Shown: positions 1 through 4,521 of the stretch, one piece after another
How the letters are laid out: each line of letters starts with the position of its first letter
Position numbering within the stretch: the first letter of the stretch is position 1
NCBI GenBank assembly: GCA_945871045.1
Contig: CAMBUC010000163.1
Coordinates: 1-5,320, forward strand
Reading direction: 5' to 3'
DNA: 5,320 nt
Origin: an uncultured bacterium
GTDB lineage: Bacteria > Bacillota > Clostridia > Lachnospirales > Lachnospiraceae
Notes under the pieces: generated by a model
The model's input: only the letters and a program-made list of their open reading frames with translations
Database searches by the model: none
Told to the model about the DNA's origin: nothing
Translations under genes and position numbers: made by a program

Positions 1-64
1 ACAGCTCCGATTGGACCCCTAGCCTTGGAACCTCCATATGCTGCAGGAGCGGCCCCAGAAAAGG
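1..64 (+). mobile_element. 3' end of a porcine PRE-1 (SINE1_SS) retroposon; host DNA chimera
   Basis: This segment closely resembles, from memory, the 3' part of the pig tRNA-derived SINE PRE-1. The recognisable blocks are ACAGCTCCGATTGGACCCCT (1-20), GGAACCTCCATATG (27-40) and GGAGCGGCCC (46-55), followed by the A-rich AGAAAAGGCA that leads into the SINE tail. PRE-1 is confined to pigs and their close relatives and has no place upstream of a bacterial lipoprotein gene. The bacterial reading frame becomes plausible only from about base 60 (K-G-I-L-C-V-A...), so the join lies within roughly 57-66, where the SINE tail and the bacterial ATG-AAA-rich start could share a few bases. Most likely this is a library or assembly chimera in a pig-derived metagenome rather than a real insertion. 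No alignment was run. Confidence 0.85.
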
Positions 65-1217
65 CATATTATGCGTAGCTATGGCTGCAACAATGGTTGT
101 TGGATGTGGCTCTAAAGACACAGCAACAGACGCTCCTGCAGCAACAGATGACAAGGCTGAGGCAGACGCTCCTGCAGAGGATGCAGCTCCCGCTGAGGAC
201 ACAGCAGCAGAAGGTGGCAAAGATTACCACTTCGAGATCATCGTTAAGTCTTACCAGTCATCTTACTGGCAGGCAGCTGTTAAGGGTGTAGATCAGGCAG
301 CAGCTGAGTTAGGTGTTACTGTTAACTGTACAGGACCTAACGCTGAGTCAGATATCGCTGATCAGGTTAACATGCTTAACAACGCTATCAACGCTGAAGG
401 TGTAGACGGTATCGGTCTTGCAGCTTGTGACCAGTCTGCATGTCTTGATTCATTACAGACCGCTATGGACAAGGGTATCCCTGTAGTATGTTTCGACTCT
501 GGTATTCCGGATGCTCCCGCTGGATCAGTTCTTTCTACTGTAGCAACTGATAACTACGGCGCTGGTGCTACCGCAGCTGAGAACCTTTACGCTGGATTAA
601 AGGATAAGATCGCAGCAGCTACCGCTCCTGTACGTATCGGTGAGGTTAACCAGGAGGCTACTTCTGAGTCTATTATCAACCGTGGTCTTGGATTCATTGA
701 CAAGTTTGCTGAGTTAGCAAAGGCTGATGGAAAGACTGTAGCAGTTGTTGGAAATGACAAGTATGTAAACGATGCTAAGGCTGAGGTTGTTGCTGAGGCA
801 GAGGCAGACATCATCATCGAAGTTGCAGTTCCTGCTCAGACAACTGTAGAGTTATGTGCAACTGAGGCATCTGTTATCATGAACAAGGCTGATACAATCG
901 GTATGTTCGGTTCTAACCAGGTAGCAGCTGAGGGTATCTTAACAGCTAACGAGAACCTTAACGTATTAGGAACTGATCCTGAGACTTCTGTATTAGCAGC
1001 TGGTTTCGATGCTGGTTCTGTAATCAAGGGCGCTATCAACGATGGCAAGATGTACGGTGCTGTTACCCAGTCTCCTTTAGCAATGGGTATCACAACTGTT
1101 CAGACTCTGTATGCAATTGCTAACGGCGAGACCGTAGGCGATGTTCCTACCGATGGATATTGGTACAATGCAGACAACATGGACGATGACACAATCGCTC
1201 CCAACTTATACGACTAA
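60..1217 (+). CDS. Sugar-type ABC transporter substrate-binding lipoprotein (5' end lost)
   Basis: This is an extracytoplasmic solute-binding lipoprotein of the type I periplasmic-binding family (Peripla_BP_4, ribose/galactose-binding-like), expected to deliver a monosaccharide or related ligand to an ABC permease. The frame reads K-G-I-L-C-V-A-M-A-A-T-M-V-V-G-C before the mature part, which is a signal-peptide core with lipobox VVGC; the lipidated Cys is codon 105-107. The ATG at 81 lies inside that signal peptide and is probably not the true start, which was lost at the pig-DNA junction. Numbered from Met-81, residues 10-46 are an Ala/Asp/Glu/Thr linker. The two-lobe domain starts near 48 (KDYHFEIIVKSYQSSYWQAA) and includes GIPVVCFDSG (132-141) and VATDNYGAG (154-162). 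It ends in YWYNADNMDDDTIAPNLYD, complete at TAA. Asn and Gln codons are mostly AAC and CAG, a bias suggesting high expression. No permease or ATPase follows; the terminator lies directly downstream. Ligand unknown. Confidence 0.9.
   Translation, partial: KGILCVAMAATMVVGCGSKDTATDAPAATDDKAEADAPAEDAAPAEDTAAEGGKDYHFEIIVKSYQSSYWQAAVKGVDQAAAELGVTVNCTGPNAESDIADQVNMLNNAINAEGVDGIGLAACDQSACLDSLQTAMDKGIPVVCFDSGIPDAPAGSVLSTVATDNYGAGATAAENLYAGLKDKIAAATAPVRIGEVNQEATSESIINRGLGFIDKFAELAKADGKTVAVVGNDKYVNDAKAEVVAEAEADIIIEVAVPAQTTVELCATEASVIMNKADTIGMFGSNQVAAEGILTANENLNVLGTDPETSVLAAGFDAGSVIKGAINDGKMYGAVTQSPLAMGITTVQTLYAIANGETVGDVPTDGYWYNADNMDDDTIAPNLYD
127..177 (+). repeat. 15-bp direct repeat in the lipoprotein linker
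   Basis: The 15-mer CAGACGCTCCTGCAG occurs exactly at 127-141 and 163-177. It encodes Asp-Ala-Pro-Ala both times within the acidic/Ala-rich linker between the lipid anchor and the sugar-binding domain. Related codons continue to about 210 (GCTCCCGCTGAGGACACAGC). The linker probably lengthened by local duplication, which is common in tethers of Gram-positive binding proteins. Confidence 0.7.
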
Positions 1218-1252
1218 TCTAAAGTCTGAATGTAAATTGGCTTAGATTTCTC

Positions 1253-1286
1253 AAGAGGGCTTTCGCAAATGCGAAAGCCCTTTTTT
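1253..1286 (+). terminator. Strong intrinsic (Rho-independent) terminator
   Basis: A perfect 10-bp stem, GGGCTTTCGC (1257-1266) against GCGAAAGCCC (1271-1280), encloses the loop AAAT and is followed by six T (1281-1286). The A/G bases at 1253-1256 can pair with the first T residues. It lies 35 bases past the lipoprotein stop and so ends that transcript. Read from the minus strand, the bases after the stem (CTCTTGAG) are not T-rich. It is therefore mainly a plus-strand terminator, although it also sits just past the convergent cotJC stop. Confidence 0.95.
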
Positions 1287-1317
1287 GGCAGAAAAATGTG
1301 ATGAAAAATCGAAAGTG

Positions 1318-1929
1318 TTATTTTTTAAATATCTGTTTATCAAATTCAGGATTGAAGAAATAGTAATTCTTACAATTTAAACTATCTTTCGTCATCTCAA
1401 GGGCTTCGCCAAATCTCTGGAAATGCACGATTTCGCGGGCGCGAAGGAATTTTAAGGGTTCGCGCACATCCGGATCATCAATGATACGAAGTAAGTTATC
1501 ATAAACAGTTCTTGCTTTTTGTTCAGCTGCTAAATCCTCATATAAATCTGTTAAAGCATCACCTTTTGATTGATATTCGATTGCATTTTGCGGAAGGCCG
1601 CCGGCTGCCTGAGGCCAAAGACCGGTTGTATGATCGATATAATAGGCATCAAATCCGGATGCTTTTACCTGCTCCGGGGTGAGATTCTTCGTTAATTGGT
1701 AAACCATTGCACAGATCATCTCCATATGGTTCAGTTCTTCAGTTCCAATATCAGTCAATAATCCACCTACTCTTTTTACAGGCATTGTATATCTTTGCGC
1801 CAAATAACGCATAGAGGCAGACATTTCACCGTCAGGACCGCCGTATTGACTGATGATTTGCTGGGCAATCTTAGGGTTACACTTGCTGATTTTTACCGGA
1901 AATTGTAAGCGTTTCTCATAGTTCCACAT
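1318..1929 (-). CDS. cotJC: Spore coat protein CotJC, manganese catalase family
   Basis: This 203-residue protein is CotJC, a ferritin-fold member of the Mn-catalase family found in the spore coat or in the mother cell during sporulation. The likely role is peroxide disposal or a structural coat part. Residues matching dimanganese ligands are present: E35 (GGPDGEMSASMRYL), E65 and H68 (GTEELNHME), E136 (AAEQKAR) and H169 with nearby E166 (LRAREIVHFQRF). Position 35 even agrees with the Lactobacillus plantarum Mn-catalase numbering as I recall it. The start at 1929 (MWNYEKRLQFPVK) is chosen over the in-frame ATG at 1971 because AAGGAGGT sits eight bases before it and family members begin MW.YEK.L. 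The first 37 nt overlap the end of the cotJA-cotJB ORF, implying one operon with coupled translation. Length fits the family (B. subtilis CotJC is about 189 residues). Catalase activity is inferred from the retained ligands. Confidence 0.93.
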   Translation of the reverse strand: MWNYEKRLQFPVKISKCNPKIAQQIISQYGGPDGEMSASMRYLAQRYTMPVKRVGGLLTDIGTEELNHMEMICAMVYQLTKNLTPEQVKASGFDAYYIDHTTGLWPQAAGGLPQNAIEYQSKGDALTDLYEDLAAEQKARTVYDNLLRIIDDPDVREPLKFLRAREIVHFQRFGEALEMTKDSLNCKNYYFFNPEFDKQIFKK

Positions 1930-2378
1930 ACACACGTACCTCCTTCCCAGGGTGCCGGGCAATCGCCCCAACTAAATTCTCCGGAAGCGTCCACCGCACG
2001 ACCGGACATGGAATCAATGGTCAATGGATAGTACAATCGGGCATATTCTTTCAGCAGATCATGCCGCCGCTCCTGCAACTTACTGAATAATTCCATGCCC
2101 TGCATGCAGACAGGATGAGTGTCAAGATAGAGGGTGAGATCATTTACGGCAAAACTGATCTGGTTGATTTCTGTCATTAGCGCTTCCTGTTTGGAGGTGC
2201 AGTTTTTTGGCGTGCAGGGCATATTTGCCGATGCCCAGAATTCCAGATCAAGATCCGGGAAGATCGTTCCTTCGCAAAGAGCCGTATACCAGTCATACAG
2301 TTCACCCCATTGCTGCATAGGAATCTGTGCCATTGCATATTTTTGGCACTGACAATTGCAGCGATCCTCTTTATACAT
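1893..2378 (-). CDS. cotJB: Spore coat protein, CotJA-like and CotJB-like regions in one ORF
   Basis: The 161-residue product appears to combine two coat proteins usually encoded separately. Residues about 14-47 (YAMAQIPMQQWGELYDWYTAL, then GTIFPDLDLEF) fit the CotJA pattern, in which short coat peptides carry a GTLFPEL-like motif. Residues about 68-146 fit CotJB: INQISFAVNDLTLYLDTHP, then YARLYYPLTID and the closing W...PAPWE, comparable to the PWPWE end of CotJB. The start at 2378 (MYKEDRCNCQCQ) is chosen because AAAGGAGG lies seven bases upstream; the ATG at 2408 has no such site. The protein is Cys-rich (C7, C9, C11, C35, C55, C60, C91, C140, C149, C151), which could allow disulfide or metal cross-linking in the coat. 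It ends with about 15 residues beyond PWE that are partly encoded over the cotJC start. The role is coat assembly with CotJC. In B. subtilis the homologous operon is under sporulation sigma-E; no convincing sigma-E promoter is visible here. Confidence 0.85.
   Translation of the reverse strand: MYKEDRCNCQCQKYAMAQIPMQQWGELYDWYTALCEGTIFPDLDLEFWASANMPCTPKNCTSKQEALMTEINQISFAVNDLTLYLDTHPVCMQGMELFSKLQERRHDLLKEYARLYYPLTIDSMSGRAVDASGEFSWGDCPAPWEGGTCVCGTMRNAYNFR
1938..1945 (-). promoter_or_regulatory. Ribosome binding site fixing the cotJC start
   Basis: On the minus strand AAGGAGGT lies at 1945-1938, eight bases before the ATG at 1929. It decides between this start and the upstream in-frame ATG at 1971, which would add 14 residues (MGRLPGTLGRRYVC) unlike any CotJC N-terminus. 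The site lies inside the coding region of the upstream cotJA-cotJB ORF, so ribosomes finishing that ORF pass over it. Confidence 0.9.
2175..2188 (-). promoter_or_regulatory. Possible internal start site for a separate CotJB
   Basis: Within the joined ORF, the in-frame ATG at 2177 (residue M68, MTEINQISFAVNDL) is preceded by AGGA at 2188-2185 with a seven-base gap. M68 falls where free-standing CotJB proteins normally begin, just before the FA..DL.LYLDTHP motif. Ribosomes could therefore make both a long CotJA-CotJB product and a short CotJB of about 94 residues. The Shine-Dalgarno match is only four bases, so this is suggestive. Confidence 0.4.
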
Positions 2379-2385
2379 AAGGATT

Positions 2386-2393
2386 CCTCCTTT
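2386..2393 (-). promoter_or_regulatory. Ribosome binding site for the cotJA-cotJB ORF
   Basis: AAAGGAGG on the minus strand (2393-2386) lies seven bases from the ATG at 2378. It supports this start rather than the ATG at 2408, which would place the Shine-Dalgarno sequence inside the gene and add MKYQYKGGIL; GGI there is simply the translated RBS. Confidence 0.9.
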
Positions 2394-2396
2394 ATA

Positions 2397-2426
2397 TTGA
2401 TATTTCATGTAATATTAGTTTATACT
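2397..2426 (+). promoter_or_regulatory. Sigma-A-type promoter for the dus gene
   Basis: TTGATA (2397-2402) and TATACT (2421-2426) are separated by 18 bases and each differ from the housekeeping consensus at one position. Transcription would start near 2433, about 28 bases before the dus ATG, with AAAGGA at 2446-2451 as the ribosome binding site. The promoter lies in the 82-base gap to the divergent cotJ operon and directly abuts the cotJ ribosome binding site region, so both transcription units share this short control region. Confidence 0.75.
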
Positions 2427-2460
2427 GAACTGGAAATTATGTGCGAAAGGATTTACAAAA

Positions 2461-3393
2461 ATGAAATATGATCTTGCCCCGATGGAAGGTATCACAACTT
2501 ATATTTATAGAAGTACATTCGAAAAGTATTACGGTGGGATTGATCAGTACTATACGCCCTTTCTTTCAAGTATGCATTTGAGCACCCGTGAAAAGAATGA
2601 AGTATTGCCGGAGCATAATCGGGGTATCAAACTAATTCCTCAAATCCTCACGAATCGTGTGGAGGAATTTGTCGAGATCGCAAAATCGTTAAAAGAATAC
2701 GGCTATGAGACAGTCAATCTAAATTTAGGCTGTCCATCTCAGACTGTCGTGTCAAAGCATCGCGGATCGGGGTTTCTGGCAGTGCCGGAGGAATTAGACG
2801 CATTTTTAGAAAAGATCTTTGAAAAAACTCCCTTGCAGATAACTATAAAAACACGCATTGGCATCAGCGATGAGAATGAATGGGAAAAAATTCTACGGAT
2901 CTATGAAAAATATCCCATCAAGGAATTGATCATTCATACAAGACTTCAAAAGGATTTTTATAAACGTCCGGCGAGACCCGAGACATTTCAAAAGGCGCGA
3001 AAACTGGGAATACCTTTATGCTACAACGGAGATATTGCATCGATGGATGCCCAAAATCATGTCTTGTCAGTGGATCCTGCCATTGACCGGATCATGATCG
3101 GACGAGGATTGATCGCCGATCCGGAACTGTTGGAACTCTTGACGGTAGGAAAAGCAACCAGAAATAAGGCACGGTTACAAGATTTTATGACGGATCTGTG
3201 TGATCGGTATCATACGGAGATGTCAGGCGGAGATCGGAATACATTGTACAAGATGAAAGAAATCTGGGTATATTTAGGCCCCTTATTTATAGATGCAGAG
3301 AAATATGTGAAGAAAATGAAAAAATCAAATCGGCTGACGGAATATGATGCCGCCATGCATGCATTGTTTGCAAATTGCGAAATGCGTTCCTAA
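2461..3393 (+). CDS. dus: tRNA-dihydrouridine synthase
   Basis: This 310-residue FMN enzyme of the Dus family (COG0042) reduces specific uridines of tRNA to dihydrouridine with NAD(P)H in the cytoplasm. The N-terminal TIM barrel shows the flavin and substrate motifs in order: LAPMEG (5-10), QILTN (61-65), NLNLGCPS (86-93) with the catalytic Cys at C91, KTRIG (130-134), H159 in IIHTR, YNGDI (188-192) and IMIGRG (211-216). A helical C-terminal part that binds tRNA follows (from about 235). Length is normal for the family. The start at 2461 has AAAGGA nine bases upstream and begins right before the first barrel strand, as in homologues. It is flanked by its own promoter upstream and a separate promoter for the por operon downstream, so it is probably monocistronic. 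Which tRNA positions it modifies cannot be assigned from the sequence; the single N-terminal domain does not settle the DusA/B/C subgroup. Confidence 0.95.
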   Translation: MKYDLAPMEGITTYIYRSTFEKYYGGIDQYYTPFLSSMHLSTREKNEVLPEHNRGIKLIPQILTNRVEEFVEIAKSLKEYGYETVNLNLGCPSQTVVSKHRGSGFLAVPEELDAFLEKIFEKTPLQITIKTRIGISDENEWEKILRIYEKYPIKELIIHTRLQKDFYKRPARPETFQKARKLGIPLCYNGDIASMDAQNHVLSVDPAIDRIMIGRGLIADPELLELLTVGKATRNKARLQDFMTDLCDRYHTEMSGGDRNTLYKMKEIWVYLGPLFIDAEKYVKKMKKSNRLTEYDAAMHALFANCEMRS

Positions 3394-3395
3394 GG

Positions 3396-3432
3396 GTCGT
3401 CAAACAGCAATGCGAAAGCAGAAAATGACGAC
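3396..3432 (+). other. Inverted repeat just after dus; not a classic terminator
   Basis: Seven-base arms GTCGTCA (3396-3402) and TGACGAC (3426-3432) are exactly complementary. They enclose 23 bases that hold a small TGC-GAAA-GCA hairpin with a GNRA-type loop. It begins two bases after the dus stop codon, where a 3'-end structure is expected. No T-tract follows (GGAAACACGC comes next), so it is more likely an mRNA 3'-end stabiliser or a weak or Rho-linked end than an intrinsic terminator. Confidence 0.45.
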
Positions 3433-3450
3433 GGAAACACGCAAAAAATC

Positions 3451-3479
3451 TTTACAAATGGGATATTTTGGCGTATACT
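3451..3479 (+). promoter_or_regulatory. Near-consensus sigma-A promoter of the por operon
   Basis: TTTACA (3451-3456) and TATACT (3474-3479) are separated by exactly 17 bases, each one mismatch from TTGACA/TATAAT. Transcription would begin near 3486, leaving a leader of about 145 bases before the first gene. No operator palindrome overlapping the promoter was recognised. Confidence 0.85.
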
Positions 3480-3485
3480 TAGAGC

Positions 3486-3631
3486 GTTGTGTTTCTGAAA
3501 AAAACACATGTATTTTCTAGGCGAACAAAAAATGGTTTTTGTAAGCGTAATTCGCACAAAAAAGTAGTAAAAATAGTAACTGTAAAGTTGCTGAGCAGAA
3601 AAATATATATACATAAAGGTAGGATAATAGC
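3486..3631 (+). promoter_or_regulatory. Structured 5' leader of the por operon, three potential hairpins
   Basis: Between the promoter and the porG start the RNA can fold into three separate hairpins. The first pairs TGTGTTT (3488-3494) with AAACACA (3502-3508). The second pairs ACAAAAA (3525-3531) with TTTTTGT (3536-3542), with outer GCGA/TCGC pairing (3521-3524 with 3552-3555). The third pairs AGTAACT (3575-3581) with AGTTGCT (3586-3592, one U-G pair) around a GTAA loop. None is followed by a strong U-tract, so a terminator-type attenuator is not evident. The stretch is rich in A and ends in the ribosome binding region AAAGGTAGGA (3615-3624), seven bases from the ATG. No known riboswitch class was recognised, and leader regulation is inference. 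Confidence 0.4.
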
Positions 3632-4204
3632 ATGAGACAAATGACAGAGATCCGCTGGCACGGCAGAGGCGGACAGGGTGCAAAGACAGCGGCACTTCTG
3701 TTGGCAGATGTTGCGTTTAACATCGGAATGCATGTGCAGGGTTTTCCGGAGTATGGTCCGGAACGTATGGGGGCACCGATCACTGCGTATGACCGTATCA
3801 GTGCAAAAGAGATTCGGGTACACTCGAATATTTATGAACCGGACTTTGTTGCGGTGGTAGATGATACACTGCTTCATTCCGTAGATGTGACAAAAGGTCT
3901 GAAGGAAGATGGCGCGATCCTCATCAATACGCAGATGAAAAAAGAGCAGGTGTATCCTTTATTAAATGGTTATAAAGGAAATGTGTATGTGATCGATGCA
4001 CGAAAGGTCTGTGAAAAGACATTGGGCAGATATTTTCCCAATACACCGATGCTTGCAGCAATGGTAAAGATTTCCGAGGTTATGGAAAAGGATGTTTTCC
4101 TAAAGGAAATGGAGGGCTCACTGCAGCATAAATTTGCCAGAAAACCCGAGGTTCTTGCAGGCAACCTTGCAGCACTTCGTATGGCATTTGAGGAGGTGCA
4201 CTGA
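3632..4204 (+). CDS. porG: Pyruvate/2-oxoacid:ferredoxin oxidoreductase, gamma subunit
   Basis: This 190-residue protein is the gamma subunit (POR gamma domain, PF01558) of a multi-subunit 2-oxoacid:ferredoxin oxidoreductase. The complex converts a 2-oxoacid plus CoA and oxidised ferredoxin to acyl-CoA, CO2 and reduced ferredoxin in the cytoplasm. Diagnostic segments are the N-terminal TEIRWHGRGGQGAKTAA (5-21), then VQGFPEYGPERMGAPITAYDRIS (35-57) and the end region PEVLAGNLAALRMAFEEV. The gamma subunit contributes to the CoA-binding side of the complex. Length and motif order are normal. AGGTAGGA precedes the ATG. Its TGA overlaps the next gene's ATG by one base (TGATG at 4202-4206), a sign of translational coupling. 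The PERMGAPITA wording is closer to pyruvate-type than to 2-oxoglutarate-type gamma subunits as I recall them, but the substrate cannot be proven; branched-chain 2-oxoacids (VOR) are the main alternative. Confidence 0.92.
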   Translation: MRQMTEIRWHGRGGQGAKTAALLLADVAFNIGMHVQGFPEYGPERMGAPITAYDRISAKEIRVHSNIYEPDFVAVVDDTLLHSVDVTKGLKEDGAILINTQMKKEQVYPLLNGYKGNVYVIDARKVCEKTLGRYFPNTPMLAAMVKISEVMEKDVFLKEMEGSLQHKFARKPEVLAGNLAALRMAFEEVH

Positions 4205-4521
4205 TGGCAGAAATAAAAAGAAACGAACGGGCTGAATTTATTAATGAGACAACACCGTGGCAGGATCTCACTGATGGATTGCAGATTTATGAGCCTGCTA
4301 CATCAAAACAGTTCCACACCGGTGAGTGGCGTGCCAATACGCCGGTTTGGGACGTTACAAAATGCAAACAGTGTTTGTTGTGTGTACCGTATTGTCCGGA
4401 TAGTTCGATACCGGTAGTCAATGGCAAACGTACTGATTTTGATTTTGATCATTGTAAAGGATGCGGCATCTGCGTAAAAGCGTGTCCCTTTACAGCAATT
4501 TCTATGAAGGAGGGCAAATAA
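4204..4521 (+). CDS. porD: Pyruvate/2-oxoacid:ferredoxin oxidoreductase, delta subunit (2x[4Fe-4S])
   Basis: This 105-residue ferredoxin-like delta subunit carries electrons from the thiamine-diphosphate site of the complex to external ferredoxin. Two complete cluster motifs are visible: C54-C57-C60 with C64 (CKQCLLCVPYCPD) and C84-C87-C90 with C94 (CKGCGICVKACPF). The segment before them, TGEWRANTPVWD (39-50), is the typical PorD lead-in (tGdWR...PV.D). The start at 4204 overlaps the porG stop by one base and is preceded by GGAGGTG a few bases upstream inside porG. The protein ends in EGK, whose codons double as the porA ribosome binding site. All eight cluster cysteines are present, so the subunit should be functional. 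It belongs to the gamma-delta-alpha order seen in archaeal and Thermotoga-type four-subunit enzymes. Confidence 0.95.
   Translation: MAEIKRNERAEFINETTPWQDLTDGLQIYEPATSKQFHTGEWRANTPVWDVTKCKQCLLCVPYCPDSSIPVVNGKRTDFDFDHCKGCGICVKACPFTAISMKEGK

Noticed and set aside
1..80. Promoter or N-terminal coding extension upstream of the lipoprotein
   Set aside because: The frame is open back to base 3, but bases 1 to about 60 match a pig SINE, so the extension and any promoter-like words there are not bacterial.
1250..1290. Bidirectional terminator serving cotJC as well
   Set aside because: The stem is symmetric, but the minus-strand side lacks a T-tract (CTCTTGAG follows). Function for cotJC is possible but not supported.
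2134..2352. 72-residue plus-strand ORF opposite the cotJA-cotJB ORF
   Set aside because: It is antisense to a recognisable coat gene, with no ribosome binding site or family resemblance.
2434..2441. CATAATTT on the minus strand as a sporulation sigma-E/K -10 box for cotJ
   Set aside because: No matching -35 element at the expected distance, and an A/T-rich gap makes such matches likely by chance. The operon is expected to be sporulation-controlled from B. subtilis, but the sequence here does not show the promoter convincingly.
3394..3631. CRISPR repeat, tRNA or known riboswitch in the intergenic region
   Set aside because: No repeated spaced units, no cloverleaf or T-loop GTTCRA element, and no recognisable riboswitch core were found on either strand.
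3390..3877. Three overlapping minus-strand ORFs (3390-3695, 3479-3877, 3517-3783) across the por leader and porG start
   Set aside because: They are antisense to the leader and porG, have Phe/Tyr/Cys-rich compositions expected from reverse-reading A-rich DNA, lack a good ribosome binding site and resemble no family.
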